Below the pieces are notes generated by a model. That model worked only from the letters and a program-made list of their open reading frames with translations, was not told the origin of the DNA and made no database searches. 64,000 nt of DNA from XN24 sp964462675 (lineage in GTDB: Bacteria; Pseudomonadota; Gammaproteobacteria; Steroidobacterales; XN24): the NCBI GenBank assembly GCA_964462675.1, contig CAYWYS010000008.1, positions 37,941 through 101,940 of the forward strand, in the 5' to 3' direction. How positions within the stretch are numbered: the first letter of the stretch is position 1; every line of letters begins with the position of its first letter. The translations under genes were made by a program, and so were the position numbers. Of the stretch, positions 18,550-26,866 are shown one piece after another.

Positions 18550-19617
18550 TCAGTACTCGTAGAACATTTGCTGGATCCGCGCCACGTCCGTCGTCCGGGT
18601 CAGCGCCAGCTGCAGCAGCACGCGCGACTTCGGCGGGTTGAGCTCTCCCGAGGCGACGAAGCCCTTCTCGTCGTCGTTGACCTCGTTGTTGCGCAGCGTG
18701 ATGCCGGATGGCAGGCGGGTGCTGCGCACCACCACGATGCCGTTCTTCGCCGCCCTGGCGAGCGCATCGAGCGCCGGCGTCGTCATGTTGCCGTCGCCGA
18801 CGCCCGCGATCACCAGGCCCTTGGCGCCGTTGGCCACAGCGGCATCGATCAGGTCGGCGCTCATGTTGGCATGCGCAAAGATGATGTCCACGCGCGGCAG
18901 CTTGTCGAGCTTGTCGATCGCAAACTCCGTGGCCGTGCCGACCTTGCGATCCATCGGCTCGAACCAGAACACCTTGCCGGTGTTCACGAGGCCGGCGGGG
19001 CCCCGATTGAGGCTGGCGAAGGTCTGCACGCTGGTGGTGTTGGTCTTGACGACGTTGCGGGCAAAGTGGATCTCGTCGTTGAGCACCACGAGCGTGCCCC
19101 GTCCCTTGGCTTCCGGGTTGATCGCGACGGCCACGCCGTTATAGATATTGCCCGGACCGTCGGCACTGACCGCCGTCGCCGGCCGCATCGAGCCTACCAT
19201 CACCACGGGCTTGTCGCTCTTGGTCACCAGCGACAGGAAATAACTGGTCTCCTCCAGCGTGTCCGTCCCGTGGGTGATCAGCGCGCCGTCCGTGCCCGGC
19301 TCGGCCAGCACGGCGTTCAGCCGCTTGGCGAGCGTCAGCCAGATCTCGTCGTTCATGTCCTGGCTGCCGATGTTCGCGACCTGCTCGCCCGTGATGACGG
19401 CCAGCTTGTCGAGGTTCGGCACCGCGCTGATCAGCGAGTTGACGTCGTAGGCGCCGGACTTGTAACCGTAGTCCGTCGCGCTGGCCTGGGCTCCGGCAAT
19501 CGTGCCGCCGGTGGCGAGCACACGGACCTTGGGCAGGTCGGCGGCCATCAGGACCGTCGAAACTACTCCCAGCGCCAAGGCGGCCGCGATGCAGAGGATC
19601 CTGGAGCTGAATTTCAC
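18550..19617 (-). CDS. ansB: Type II L-asparaginase, periplasmic
   Basis: 355 residues with a signal peptide (about 1-26). The two asparaginase signatures are ATGGTIAG (about 35-42, catalytic Thr) and HGTDTLEETSYF (about 115-126, second Thr and Asp). Length and signal agree with the type II, high-affinity periplasmic enzymes that release ammonia from asparagine and often glutamine. It is followed on the same strand by a glutaminase and a porin (reading right to left), which makes a small amide-scavenging group. A hairpin repeat separates it from the glutaminase gene. Confidence 0.95.
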   Translation of the reverse strand: MKFSSRILCIAAALALGVVSTVLMAADLPKVRVLATGGTIAGAQASATDYGYKSGAYDVNSLISAVPNLDKLAVITGEQVANIGSQDMNDEIWLTLAKRLNAVLAEPGTDGALITHGTDTLEETSYFLSLVTKSDKPVVMVGSMRPATAVSADGPGNIYNGVAVAINPEAKGRGTLVVLNDEIHFARNVVKTNTTSVQTFASLNRGPAGLVNTGKVFWFEPMDRKVGTATEFAIDKLDKLPRVDIIFAHANMSADLIDAAVANGAKGLVIAGVGDGNMTTPALDALARAAKNGIVVVRSTRLPSGITLRNNEVNDDEKGFVASGELNPPKSRVLLQLALTRTTDVARIQQMFYEY

Positions 19618-19632
19618 ATCAATGTCTCCGTC

Positions 19633-19692
19633 GGTGCCGGGTCGCAGTTTCGTAATTATTTCTCAATAACTACGAAACTGCGACCCGGCACC
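19633..19692. repeat. 28-bp inverted repeat (REP-like hairpin, copy 2)
   Basis: Arms 19633-19660 and 19665-19692 pair over 28 positions with one mismatch and a TCTC loop. The outer 12 bases GGTGCCGGGTCG and the inner TTCGTA and TTATT segments match copy 1 at 14250-14315, but the loop and a few stem positions differ, with compensating changes in both arms. It lies between the glutaminase stop and the asparaginase start. Confidence 0.88.
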
Positions 19693-19720
19693 CACGCGGC
19701 GGCACCCAGGCCGGCACCCG

Positions 19721-20731
19721 TTACTTCGGATTGGCGCCGAACACGCCGACGCCGAGCTCACCGGCGATGTCGCGAATCGCGTTCATCGAGCGGATGCTGT
19801 TGCCGGCTTCGTTCAGTCGGGGCGAGAACGCGGCGATGGCGAACTGGCCAGGCACGACGGCGACAATGCCGCCACCCACGCCGGTTTTCGCGGGCAGGCC
19901 CGCCGTGTACATCCAGATGCCAGATTCGTCATAAAAGCCGGCCGCAGCCATGACCGCCAGCAGTTCCGGCACGTCCTTGGCCGGCATCACCTGCTTGTTC
20001 GTCAGCGGATTTACGCCGCCGTTGGCCAGCGTCGCGCCCATGACCGCCAGGTCCTTGGCGCTGACGCCGATTGAGCATTGCCGCGTGTAGACGCGCAGCG
20101 CCTCTTCCGGTTCGCTGTAGAGCCGTTCCCAGTTGTACAGCAGGTTGGCGATGCCACGGTTGCCGAAGGCGGTCGAGTATTCCGACTCGTACACCTTCTC
20201 CAGCACGGTCAACTGCCGGCCGGCAAAGTCGCTGATGTTCTGCAGCACCTTGTTCCAGCGCTCCTCCTCCGAGCCGGCCTGGACGAGACTCACCGCGGCG
20301 ATGGCGCCGGCATTGACCATCGGATTGACGGCATCCTCGAAGGCGGCCAGCGCCAGCTTCGAATTGAAGGCCATCCCGGTCGGCTCGACGCCGATCTTCT
20401 CCCTGAGGACTTCCGGTCCCTGCTCTTTCATGATCAGCCCGGCAGTGAAGGGCTTGGACACCGACTGGATCGAGAACTCGTAGTCGACATCGCCCGCGGT
20501 GAAGACCTTGCCGTCGCGCGTGACGATGACGACGCCGAACAGGTCGCTCGGCGTCTCGGTCAGGATCGGGATATAGCTGGCATTCTCGCCTTCCTTGAGA
20601 TCCTTGTAGCGGGCGTGCGCGCTGTTGACCAGCGCCTGGTAATCGGCCGGCACCGGGCCTCTTGCCTCGGCCGCACCGGAGGCTGCCACGGCCAGGGCTG
20701 CCACCGCCAGAAATGTCATGCTCGTCTTCAT
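19721..20731 (-). CDS. glsA: Glutaminase (beta-lactamase fold), exported
   Basis: 336 residues. After a signal peptide (about 1-23) comes the GlsA core with the catalytic S-x-x-K (S90-V-S-K93), an NPMVNAGAIA segment and YESEYSTAFGNRG (Tyr/Asn substrate residues). GVGGGIVAVVPGQFAIAAFSP closes the active site. Most bacterial GlsA proteins are cytoplasmic, so the signal peptide suggests a periplasmic enzyme paired with the asparaginase. ATG 20731 has GAGGGG about 10 bases upstream; the longer ORF start is not supported. Confidence 0.93.
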   Translation of the reverse strand: MKTSMTFLAVAALAVAASGAAEARGPVPADYQALVNSAHARYKDLKEGENASYIPILTETPSDLFGVVIVTRDGKVFTAGDVDYEFSIQSVSKPFTAGLIMKEQGPEVLREKIGVEPTGMAFNSKLALAAFEDAVNPMVNAGAIAAVSLVQAGSEEERWNKVLQNISDFAGRQLTVLEKVYESEYSTAFGNRGIANLLYNWERLYSEPEEALRVYTRQCSIGVSAKDLAVMGATLANGGVNPLTNKQVMPAKDVPELLAVMAAAGFYDESGIWMYTAGLPAKTGVGGGIVAVVPGQFAIAAFSPRLNEAGNSIRSMNAIRDIAGELGVGVFGANPK

Positions 20732-20757
20732 AGTCGTGATTCCCCTCGATACGGCGG

Positions 20758-21999
20758 TCACAGCTTCGCGCCGAAGTTGTACTTGAGTGAGAACTGGATG
20801 CGGGTGACGTCATTGCTGGCGCCGCCGTTGTCCTCGCGGTCGCCCCACAGGAATTCGCCGCCGAGCATGACGTTCTCGACGGGGTAGTACAGCAGGTTGA
20901 CCGACGCGTACTGGCCCTTCTTGAAGGTGTCGGCCGTCTGGCCGACGGTATTGTCGACTTCAGTGAAGGCATAGCCGATCGAGCTGCTGAAGCGGTCGCT
21001 CCACCAGTGGTCGTAGTACGCGCTGACACCGGTCAACTCTACGGCCTCCACCTGCACACCGGGCTGCCCAGGCGCCCGGTCCGGCCCTGCGTCCATGCCG
21101 CCGTCGTTCATATAGCTGGCGATGCCCTCGCCAAACACCACGCCGACGCGAATCGCATTCCGGTCGAGCACCTTGATGACCGACGTGAGGTTCAGGCCCC
21201 AGCCAAGATCGTCGTCATCGAAGATGACCTTGGCCCGACCGGCCGGACAGAAATCGATCGCATTCGGGTCGGTCTCGCTGGTGTTGCACAGCACTTCGGC
21301 GCCGACCCGGCGCAGGATGCCGGCAAGCTGCACGTGGCCGAATCCCGTGTTCGCGCGATACTGCATCGTCAGGTCGGGCAGTTCCTGGTCACCCTGGGCG
21401 CCCGGGAAGTCGGGCACGGTGCGAAACTCGCCGGAGTCGATATCGTTGCCCGGGTTCTCGATTGCGATGGCGAAGTTCTGGCGACCGGATACCGGCGTCC
21501 AGCGGATCTGCGGGTTGCGCAGGAACACCATGCCGGAGGGTCCCCAGTAGTCGATCGTGTTCGGGAAGATATCGCCATCCATGAACAGCGAGTTGGTCTG
21601 ACCAGCGAGAATCTGGCCGAACTCACCATAGGCATGACGCAGCCGGATCGTCGTCTGGCCAGCGTCGTCGCCAACGCCGAACATGTCGAACTCGAACTTG
21701 GTCTTGATCGGCCCTTTCGCCGTCGGCAGGGTTCCGGCGACGCCGAAGCGACTCTGCCTGACGCCGACAATCGTCTGGCCATCGTCCCCGAACTCCTCCG
21801 GGTCCGTCGGGATCCGTGACGGTCGCAGGGTATCCTTCCAGTCCGGGTTGACGCGCCCGAAGTCCTGGATGAAATCCAGCTGCGCGAACCCGTACGCCTC
21901 GAAGGATTTCTCGGCGGCTGCGGCGAGACTGGGAGTGGCGAGTGCGACCGCAACGGCCATGACATATGTTCCGCTGCGCCGCAGTGAGTTACCCAACAT
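20758..21999 (-). CDS. DcaP-like outer-membrane porin
   Basis: About 413 residues. A signal peptide ending at AAAA (about residue 28) is followed by YGFAQLDFIQDFGRVNPDW, then VRQSRFGVAGTLPTAKGPIK and RLRHAYGEFGQILAGQTNSL. The last strand is RIQFSLKYNFGAKL. This pattern matches DcaP-type trimeric porins, which import dicarboxylates and other small anions. ATG 21999 is chosen because GGAG lies 9 bases upstream; ATG 22014 is the alternative. Only 26 bases separate it from the glutaminase gene, so this porin probably feeds the periplasmic amidases. Confidence 0.85.
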   Translation of the reverse strand: MLGNSLRRSGTYVMAVAVALATPSLAAAAEKSFEAYGFAQLDFIQDFGRVNPDWKDTLRPSRIPTDPEEFGDDGQTIVGVRQSRFGVAGTLPTAKGPIKTKFEFDMFGVGDDAGQTTIRLRHAYGEFGQILAGQTNSLFMDGDIFPNTIDYWGPSGMVFLRNPQIRWTPVSGRQNFAIAIENPGNDIDSGEFRTVPDFPGAQGDQELPDLTMQYRANTGFGHVQLAGILRRVGAEVLCNTSETDPNAIDFCPAGRAKVIFDDDDLGWGLNLTSVIKVLDRNAIRVGVVFGEGIASYMNDGGMDAGPDRAPGQPGVQVEAVELTGVSAYYDHWWSDRFSSSIGYAFTEVDNTVGQTADTFKKGQYASVNLLYYPVENVMLGGEFLWGDREDNGGASNDVTRIQFSLKYNFGAKL

Positions 22000-22082
22000 G
22001 AGCTTTATCTCCATGAGTCCTAAATTGGTTCGCCGGTGCAGCTTAACTGAGCGGCGCCGTACCGGGGGTCGCTGCATGCACG

Positions 22083-23177
22083 TCAGGTAGCTGACTTGGA
22101 GGCTTCTACCTCCTGGCCGAGCCACAGCAGGAACAGGCGGTAACCAAGCGCCAGCACGACCGAGCCGACGAACAGCCCGACGATGCCGGCGCTGAGAAAG
22201 CCGCCGATAGCACCGACAAAGATTATCAGCATCGGCACCGGCACGCCTCGTCCCAGCAGCATTGGCTTCAGGAAATTGTCGAGCAGGCCGACCAGCACGG
22301 TCCAGATCGTGAACACGACCGCTACGACAGGATCAGCCGTGTAAAACACGTAGATGATGATCGGCACGCCGATCGGCAGCATCCCGACCTGGATGATGCT
22401 CAGGAACATGACCACCAGCGCCCACAGGCCGGCGCCCGGCACCCCGACGGCCAGGAAGCCGATGCCGGCCAGCACGGCCTGGATCATCGCGACGCCGAGT
22501 ATGCCGCGTGCCACGCTGCGAACCGTCGCCCCGGCGACGTCGATGAACTCCTGCCCACGGTCACCCGCCAGGCGCCGGCCGACGGCCTGCGCGAAGCGTG
22601 CGCCCGCATCGGCTTTCGACATCAGCACCGCGGAGATGATGATCGCCACCAGGAAGATCAGCAGGCCGAACCCCGTGCTGGCCGCGACGGACACCAGCCC
22701 CCTCCCGAAAGTCTCGAGCTGGGGTCGGATCGGCGCGAGCGCGCTCCCGATGTTCTCGGACAGCAGCAGCCAGAAGGCATGCACTCGCGGACCGACCAGC
22801 GGCCACTCGCGGACGGCGTCCGGCGGCGGCGCGACATGGAAGGTGCCGGCCTGCAAGCCGCTGGCAACGGTCTCCGCCCCGGACAGCACCGTTTCCGTCA
22901 GGACAACCGCTGGAATGACCAGTACCACGAGCATCAGTATCGCGAGCATTGCGGCAGCCAGCGCCCGACGATCGCCTCCGAGCACCTGGTTGAGGCTTCG
23001 GTGCGCGGGGTACATTGCAATGGCCAGCACGAGGCCCCACACGACCGGCATCACGAACGGCCGCATGATCTGGAAACACCAGGATGCGAGGACGAACAGG
23101 ATGCCGATCCGGATGGCCGACTCGACCAACTTCGATACCAGGTCCTCGTCTCTTGGCGCCGGGCTGCCGATGCCCAT
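22083..23177 (-). CDS. AI-2E family transporter (PerM/YdiK-like)
   Basis: 364 residues with about eight membrane helices grouped as in the AI-2E/UPF0118 family. Two or three N-terminal helices are followed by a soluble periplasmic segment (about 95-150) and a C-terminal bundle with DNFLKPMLLGRGVPVPMLIIF (about 285-305), the most conserved part of the family. Members export small molecules, Na+/H+ or autoinducer-2. No substrate can be assigned here. Confidence 0.88.
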   Translation of the reverse strand: MGIGSPAPRDEDLVSKLVESAIRIGILFVLASWCFQIMRPFVMPVVWGLVLAIAMYPAHRSLNQVLGGDRRALAAAMLAILMLVVLVIPAVVLTETVLSGAETVASGLQAGTFHVAPPPDAVREWPLVGPRVHAFWLLLSENIGSALAPIRPQLETFGRGLVSVAASTGFGLLIFLVAIIISAVLMSKADAGARFAQAVGRRLAGDRGQEFIDVAGATVRSVARGILGVAMIQAVLAGIGFLAVGVPGAGLWALVVMFLSIIQVGMLPIGVPIIIYVFYTADPVVAVVFTIWTVLVGLLDNFLKPMLLGRGVPVPMLIIFVGAIGGFLSAGIVGLFVGSVVLALGYRLFLLWLGQEVEASKSAT

Positions 23178-23186
23178 CGGCCGGCC

Positions 23187-23504
23187 TCAGCCCTTGCCGC
23201 CGAGTTCGAATCTCTCCCGCAGGCGCTCGCGGATCAGGTCGAGAATCTTCGCAGTCTCATCCACGCCAAGCGTGCGGATGCTGTCCTCGGCGAGCGTGTA
23301 GTGCATCGAGATCAAGCCACGCAGCTTGCGAAAGGCTGCGACGTTCGGCTTCCTGCAGACGCTCTCGTCGCCCGTGACGACCCGCTCGACGACGCCCGGG
23401 TCGAGCAGCGGAATTCCGCAGATGAACGACAGCTTGGCGATCTCGTCATCCACGGTCTCGAGCTGCTTCTCGTGCCAGGCCTGACCGAATTCGTGCGTAC
23501 CCAT
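23187..23504 (-). CDS. Small conserved-looking hypothetical protein
   Basis: 105 residues, soluble, with two cysteines (SFICGIPLLDPG and ESVCRKPN) and a predicted helical C-terminus. I do not recognise a family. It ends 9 bases before the start of the AI-2E gene on the same strand, and its codon use is like its neighbours, so it is probably a real gene in that operon. Confidence 0.6.
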   Translation of the reverse strand: MGTHEFGQAWHEKQLETVDDEIAKLSFICGIPLLDPGVVERVVTGDESVCRKPNVAAFRKLRGLISMHYTLAEDSIRTLGVDETAKILDLIRERLRERFELGGKG

Positions 23505-23554
23505 GCAAAGTCCCCTTATGCCGGAGAAGGCTGTATCCGCCCGGCGGCGAACGC

Positions 23555-24118
23555 TCAGTCAAGCTTGACGCGATCGAACTTGGTGCCCTTGGCCGACCAG
23601 CCCGCCATCAGGCCTTCCCGGCCGAACGCGAAGCCCGCGACAGCCCCCTGGCCCTTCAGTGTGTCGGCCGACACGCCGGTGCCCACCTCGACCAGCGTCA
23701 GGCCGGCTTCACCGCCGACCGTCCAGCCTTCGCCCGCGCGAAACTTGTCCACGGCGTCCTGTGTGAAAAAGATGAAGACGAAATCCGCCTCCTGGTAGCC
23801 GGCCTGGAAGCCGGCCGAGCCGGCGGTCATCTTGTAGTAGTCGACGGTCTTGCCATTGACCTGCAAGGCGCCGGTACCCCACTGCCCGGCGATGACGAAG
23901 CCGACTTTCTTGACGTCGGGGATGACCAGCACGGCTAAAGCCTTGTCGAGATACCCGTCAGCGCCGGATACCTCCTTGCGGAATTGTGCCAGCGCGTCGG
24001 CGACCTTTGCATCGACCTCGGCGGCGGTCGCCGCATGGGCCTGTGCAAAGCCGGACAGCAGCAGGACCAGGCCTGCAAAAATGGCCACCGTGAACGAACG
24101 TACGCCGGAAGTTTTCAT
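23555..24118 (-). CDS. SYLF/YSC84-domain lipid-binding protein, exported
   Basis: 187 residues from ATG 24118, with GAGG 8 bases upstream and a signal peptide ending at AHA (about residue 31). The remainder matches the SYLF (YSC84/DUF500) domain: KALAVLVIPDVKKVGFVIAG, a tandem of glycine-rich strands and AGFQAGYQEADFVFIFFT. In bacteria such proteins are secreted or periplasmic and of unknown function; eukaryotic members bind phosphoinositides. It is transcribed away from the hvf cluster. Confidence 0.85.
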   Translation of the reverse strand: MKTSGVRSFTVAIFAGLVLLLSGFAQAHAATAAEVDAKVADALAQFRKEVSGADGYLDKALAVLVIPDVKKVGFVIAGQWGTGALQVNGKTVDYYKMTAGSAGFQAGYQEADFVFIFFTQDAVDKFRAGEGWTVGGEAGLTLVEVGTGVSADTLKGQGAVAGFAFGREGLMAGWSAKGTKFDRVKLD

Positions 24119-24226
24119 GACAGCTACCTCAGATGACGACAGGCCATCCGGATGTCCGGGTGGTTCTGACATCAGCGTAGCTGCGGCAGCAACATGCCGG
24201 GTACTGCCCTTAGGGGCAGGTCAGGG

Positions 24227-24254
24227 TGTAACAATTTCCATTCTTTCACGTCTT
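24227..24254 (+). promoter_or_regulatory. Predicted ECF promoter P1 upstream of hvfB
   Basis: TGTAAC at 24227-24232 and CGTCTT at 24249-24254 with a 16-base spacer. The GTG start of hvfB lies 43 bases downstream. The same motif and spacing occur at 26787, 29732 and 50739. CGTC-type -10 and GTAAC-type -35 elements are usual for ECF sigma factors. Confidence 0.75.
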
Positions 24255-24296
24255 TTGTTCCTGTCAGCGTGAGCAACGCAGCGAGGGCTTGAGCGG

Positions 24297-25145
24297 GTGA
24301 CTGGACGACCGAAACTGTATGGCGCGGGCCTGGGGCTCCGGCGCGCGTTCCTCGACGAGGCCATCGCGCTGCCTGTGCACGCGGTTGATTTCTGGGAGGT
24401 CGCGCCAGAGAACTGGATCGGCGTGGGCGGCCCCCTTGGCCGCAAGCTGCGCGAGATCACGGACCGCTGGCCGCTGGCCTGCCACGGGCTCTCCCTGTCG
24501 CTCGGCGGGCCGGCGCCGCTCGACGAAGAACTGATCGACCAGCTGAAAACCTTCTTCCGTCAGCACCGCGTCCCCTATTACACCGAGCACCTGTCCTATT
24601 GCAGCGACGGCGGACAGCTCTACGACCTGATGCCGATCCCGTTCACCGAGGAGGCCGCCCGTTACGTGGCGGTTCGGATTCGGCACGTCCAGGAGCGACT
24701 GGAGCGGCGGATCGGCGTGGAGAACGTCTCCTACTATGCGGCGCCGGGCGCCGAGCTCGACGAGATCGAGTTTCTCAACCTGGTGCTTGAAGAGGCCGAC
24801 TGCGACCTGCACCTCGACGTCAACAACGTGCTGGTGAACTCGATCAACCACTGCTATGACCCCTGCGAGTTCCTCGCCAAGCTGCCGGCTGAACGGGTGC
24901 GCTATGGCCACGTGGCCGGTCACTACGTGGAAGCGCCGGACCTGCGCATCGACACGCACGGCAGTGATGTCCCGGACACGGTGTGGACACTGGCCGCGCT
25001 CGCGTTCGAGCGTTTTGGGGTGTTCCCGACAGCCGTCGAGCGGGATTTCAATATCCCGCCGCTTGGGCAGCTGCTCGAGGAGGTTCAGCAGCTGCGCTCG
25101 GTACAGTTGGGAAGCCAGGTCGCTGCGGGGGAGCTTGCGGGATGA
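24297..25145 (+). CDS. hvfB: MNIO (DUF692) RiPP maturase, HvfB-like
   Basis: 282 residues from GTG 24297. The DUF692 TIM barrel shows its metal-ligand motifs in order: CHGLSLSLGG (His), YTEHLSY (Glu/His), VENVSYYA (Glu), HLDVNNVLVNSINH (Asp/Asn), GHVAGHY (His), RIDTHGSDV (Asp/His) and VERDFNIPP (Glu). MNIO enzymes use a multinuclear non-haem iron centre to convert Cys in peptide substrates to oxazolone/thioamide. Those with an EGKCG-repeat substrate are named HvfB. It overlaps hvfC by 4 bases (ATGA), and the predicted substrate HvfA is encoded at 27228. Confidence 0.92.
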   Translation: MTGRPKLYGAGLGLRRAFLDEAIALPVHAVDFWEVAPENWIGVGGPLGRKLREITDRWPLACHGLSLSLGGPAPLDEELIDQLKTFFRQHRVPYYTEHLSYCSDGGQLYDLMPIPFTEEAARYVAVRIRHVQERLERRIGVENVSYYAAPGAELDEIEFLNLVLEEADCDLHLDVNNVLVNSINHCYDPCEFLAKLPAERVRYGHVAGHYVEAPDLRIDTHGSDVPDTVWTLAALAFERFGVFPTAVERDFNIPPLGQLLEEVQQLRSVQLGSQVAAGELAG

Positions 25146-25906
25146 TGCAGCCCGCGCCGACGATGCTGGCGGAGCTGCAGCGGCAATTTGCAGCCCATAT
25201 CCGGGATCCGGCCAACCAGGCGCCGCCCGGTGATGTCAGCCCGCGGCGCATGCGGGTCTATACCGAGCTGTTCTTCCGCAACATCGAGCAGCTGCTGGCG
25301 AGCGGCTTTCCTGTCATCCGCCGCCTGTTGGCCGAGGACGAGTGGCAGTCGCTGGTGCGCGACTTCATGGTCCGCCATCGCAGCCGGACACCGCTGTTCA
25401 CCCGGCTCGGCCGGGAGTTCGTGGCGTTCCTGGAAACGCACGAGGCCGCCGTGGCGGACCGCCCATTTCTGGCCGAGCTTGCCCGGCACGAACAACTGGA
25501 GGTCGAGGTGGCCTTCGCCCCGGACAACGAGCCGGCAGGCGGCAAGAAGCAGGACGCGGATCTGCTCGACCAGGCGCCACAGCTCGCACCCTCGGCCCGC
25601 GTCACCCAGTTTCGCTTCCCGGTACATCGCATCAGTCCGGAGTTCCAGCCATTGACGCCGCCGGAGATGCCCACCTGGCTACTGGTCTATCGCGACCCGC
25701 AGGAACATGTGCGATTCATGGAACTTGACGGCTTCGGCTACACTCTACTGGTACTGCTTGAGCAGCATCGTGGTGCAACGGCGCGCACAGTGCTGGATTC
25801 ACTTGCTGCAGTATTAGGCCATGTCGATGTGGAGAAAGTGCTTGGGTCCGGACGCGAGTTCCTGCATTGCCTCGATGCCCGCGGAGCGCTCAGCGCGCGC
25901 GCCTGA
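25142..25906 (+). CDS. hvfC: HvfC-like RiPP maturation partner (DUF2063)
   Basis: 254 residues from ATG 25142. The N-terminal DUF2063 domain (about 1-95: RRMRVYTELFFRNIEQLLAS, then FPVIRRLLAEDEW) is followed by a C-terminal domain with a PTWLLVYRDPQEHVRFMELD segment. In known systems this partner binds the MNIO enzyme and the precursor leader and is needed for modification. It is translationally coupled to hvfB, and the ECF sigma gene starts 8 bases after its stop. Confidence 0.9.
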   Translation: MMQPAPTMLAELQRQFAAHIRDPANQAPPGDVSPRRMRVYTELFFRNIEQLLASGFPVIRRLLAEDEWQSLVRDFMVRHRSRTPLFTRLGREFVAFLETHEAAVADRPFLAELARHEQLEVEVAFAPDNEPAGGKKQDADLLDQAPQLAPSARVTQFRFPVHRISPEFQPLTPPEMPTWLLVYRDPQEHVRFMELDGFGYTLLVLLEQHRGATARTVLDSLAAVLGHVDVEKVLGSGREFLHCLDARGALSARA

Positions 25907-25914
25907 TCGCCACC

Positions 25915-26517
25915 ATGAGGCCTGAGGCCGCCCTGGTCGCAGGGCTGCAGGCGGGCTCACGCGAAGCCTACCGGGAAGCCGTGGCGCGCTACAGCGGCGC
26001 CATGCTCGCCGCCGCCCGGGCGATTGTCGGTCCGGCCCAAGCCGAGGACATCGTGCAAGAAGCGTGGGTCACCGTGTTTCGGCAGATCAAGGGCTTCGAG
26101 CAACGCGCCAGCCTGGCGACGTGGCTGCATCGCATCGTCAGCAACGCAGCGATCTCACATTTGCGGAAGTCCAGTCGAGAGGTTCTCGAGGCGGACCTCG
26201 CCCGCGAAGAGGATGCCTCGTCCGAGTGGTTCGACGAGCAGGGACACTGGCGCTCTCCGCCGCCCGACTGGGGGGCCAGCTCGCCGGAGGGCCTGCTGAC
26301 CGCGGCTGAGCTGGCGGAGTGTTTCGACAAGCACTTGCACAAGATGCCCGACAAGCAGCGCGCCGTGCTCGTCATGCGCGACATGCAGGACATTGCCTTC
26401 GACGACATCTGCGGCGCACTTGAAGTCAGCGCCACCAATGTGCGTGTGATGCTTCATCGCGCCCGGCTGCGGCTGATGGAGATGGTCAATCATTTCCAGG
26501 AGACGGGCGAATGCTGA
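25915..26517 (+). CDS. ECF RNA polymerase sigma factor
   Basis: 200 residues from ATG 25915. Region 2 contains the core-binding and -10 elements (AEDIVQEAWVTVFRQIKGFE, about 41-60, then SLATWLHRIVSNAAISHLRK). A short linker follows, then region 4 (LHKMPDKQRAVLVMRDMQ and EVSATNVRVMLHRARLRLME). It is embedded in the hvf operon and overlaps a zinc-finger anti-sigma-like gene by 7 bases, the classic sigma/anti-sigma order. It is the best candidate to read the TGTAAC-N16-CGTCT promoters at 24227, 26787, 29732 and 50739, including its own operon promoter. Copper or oxidised thiol is the likely inducer, by inference from the regulated genes. Confidence 0.93.
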   Translation: MRPEAALVAGLQAGSREAYREAVARYSGAMLAAARAIVGPAQAEDIVQEAWVTVFRQIKGFEQRASLATWLHRIVSNAAISHLRKSSREVLEADLAREEDASSEWFDEQGHWRSPPPDWGASSPEGLLTAAELAECFDKHLHKMPDKQRAVLVMRDMQDIAFDDICGALEVSATNVRVMLHRARLRLMEMVNHFQETGEC

Positions 26518-26765
26518 ACTGTCGCCAGGTCACCGAACAGGCCAGCGCATTGATCGACGGTGAACTCAGCTTGGCGCAACGCCTGCAGATGCGCCTGCAC
26601 CTTGCCATGTGCAGGCATTGCAGCCGCTTCGTGAACCAGCTGCGCTTGCTGCGCGACGCGCTCGGGCGAAGGGCGCCGGCATCGGGCGAACCGCTGCCCG
26701 CCGCTGCGGTGCAAGAAATCCTCAAGGGACTTCCGTTCGCAGCTCCGGAAGACCCGCAGGATTGA
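26511..26765 (+). CDS. Zinc-finger anti-sigma-like protein 1
   Basis: 84 residues, soluble, with no membrane helix. C4, H30, C34 and C37 give the C-x25-H-x3-C-x2-C pattern of ZAS-type anti-sigma factors. The start ATG 26511 lies inside the sigma gene. It probably binds and restrains the sigma factor until metal or oxidation alters the Cys/His site. A close relative is encoded at 26867. Confidence 0.85.
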   Translation: MLNCRQVTEQASALIDGELSLAQRLQMRLHLAMCRHCSRFVNQLRLLRDALGRRAPASGEPLPAAAVQEILKGLPFAAPEDPQD

Positions 26766-26786
26766 CCAGGGTCTTTTGCGGCAGGA

Positions 26787-26814
26787 TGTAACATCCCGCC
26801 GGCTGCCGCGTCTA
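26787..26814 (+). promoter_or_regulatory. Predicted ECF promoter P2 upstream of anti-sigma 2 and hvfA
   Basis: TGTAAC at 26787-26792 and CGTCTA at 26809-26814, spacer 16. It starts 22 bases after the first anti-sigma gene and 53 bases before the second, so the second anti-sigma gene and hvfA can be transcribed separately from hvfBC. Confidence 0.75.
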
Positions 26815-26866
26815 TCCGCCAGAGCCTGAAACCCCGACCGCGGGGCAGGCAAGCCACAAGGCCCGG

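Noticed and set aside
16199..18562. 787-residue plus-strand ORF opposite the copper ATPase
   Set aside because: It is rich in His, Arg, Asp and Gln with no recognisable motif, and is the antisense shadow of the ATPase, whose catalytic motifs are all present. High GC makes such open antisense frames common.
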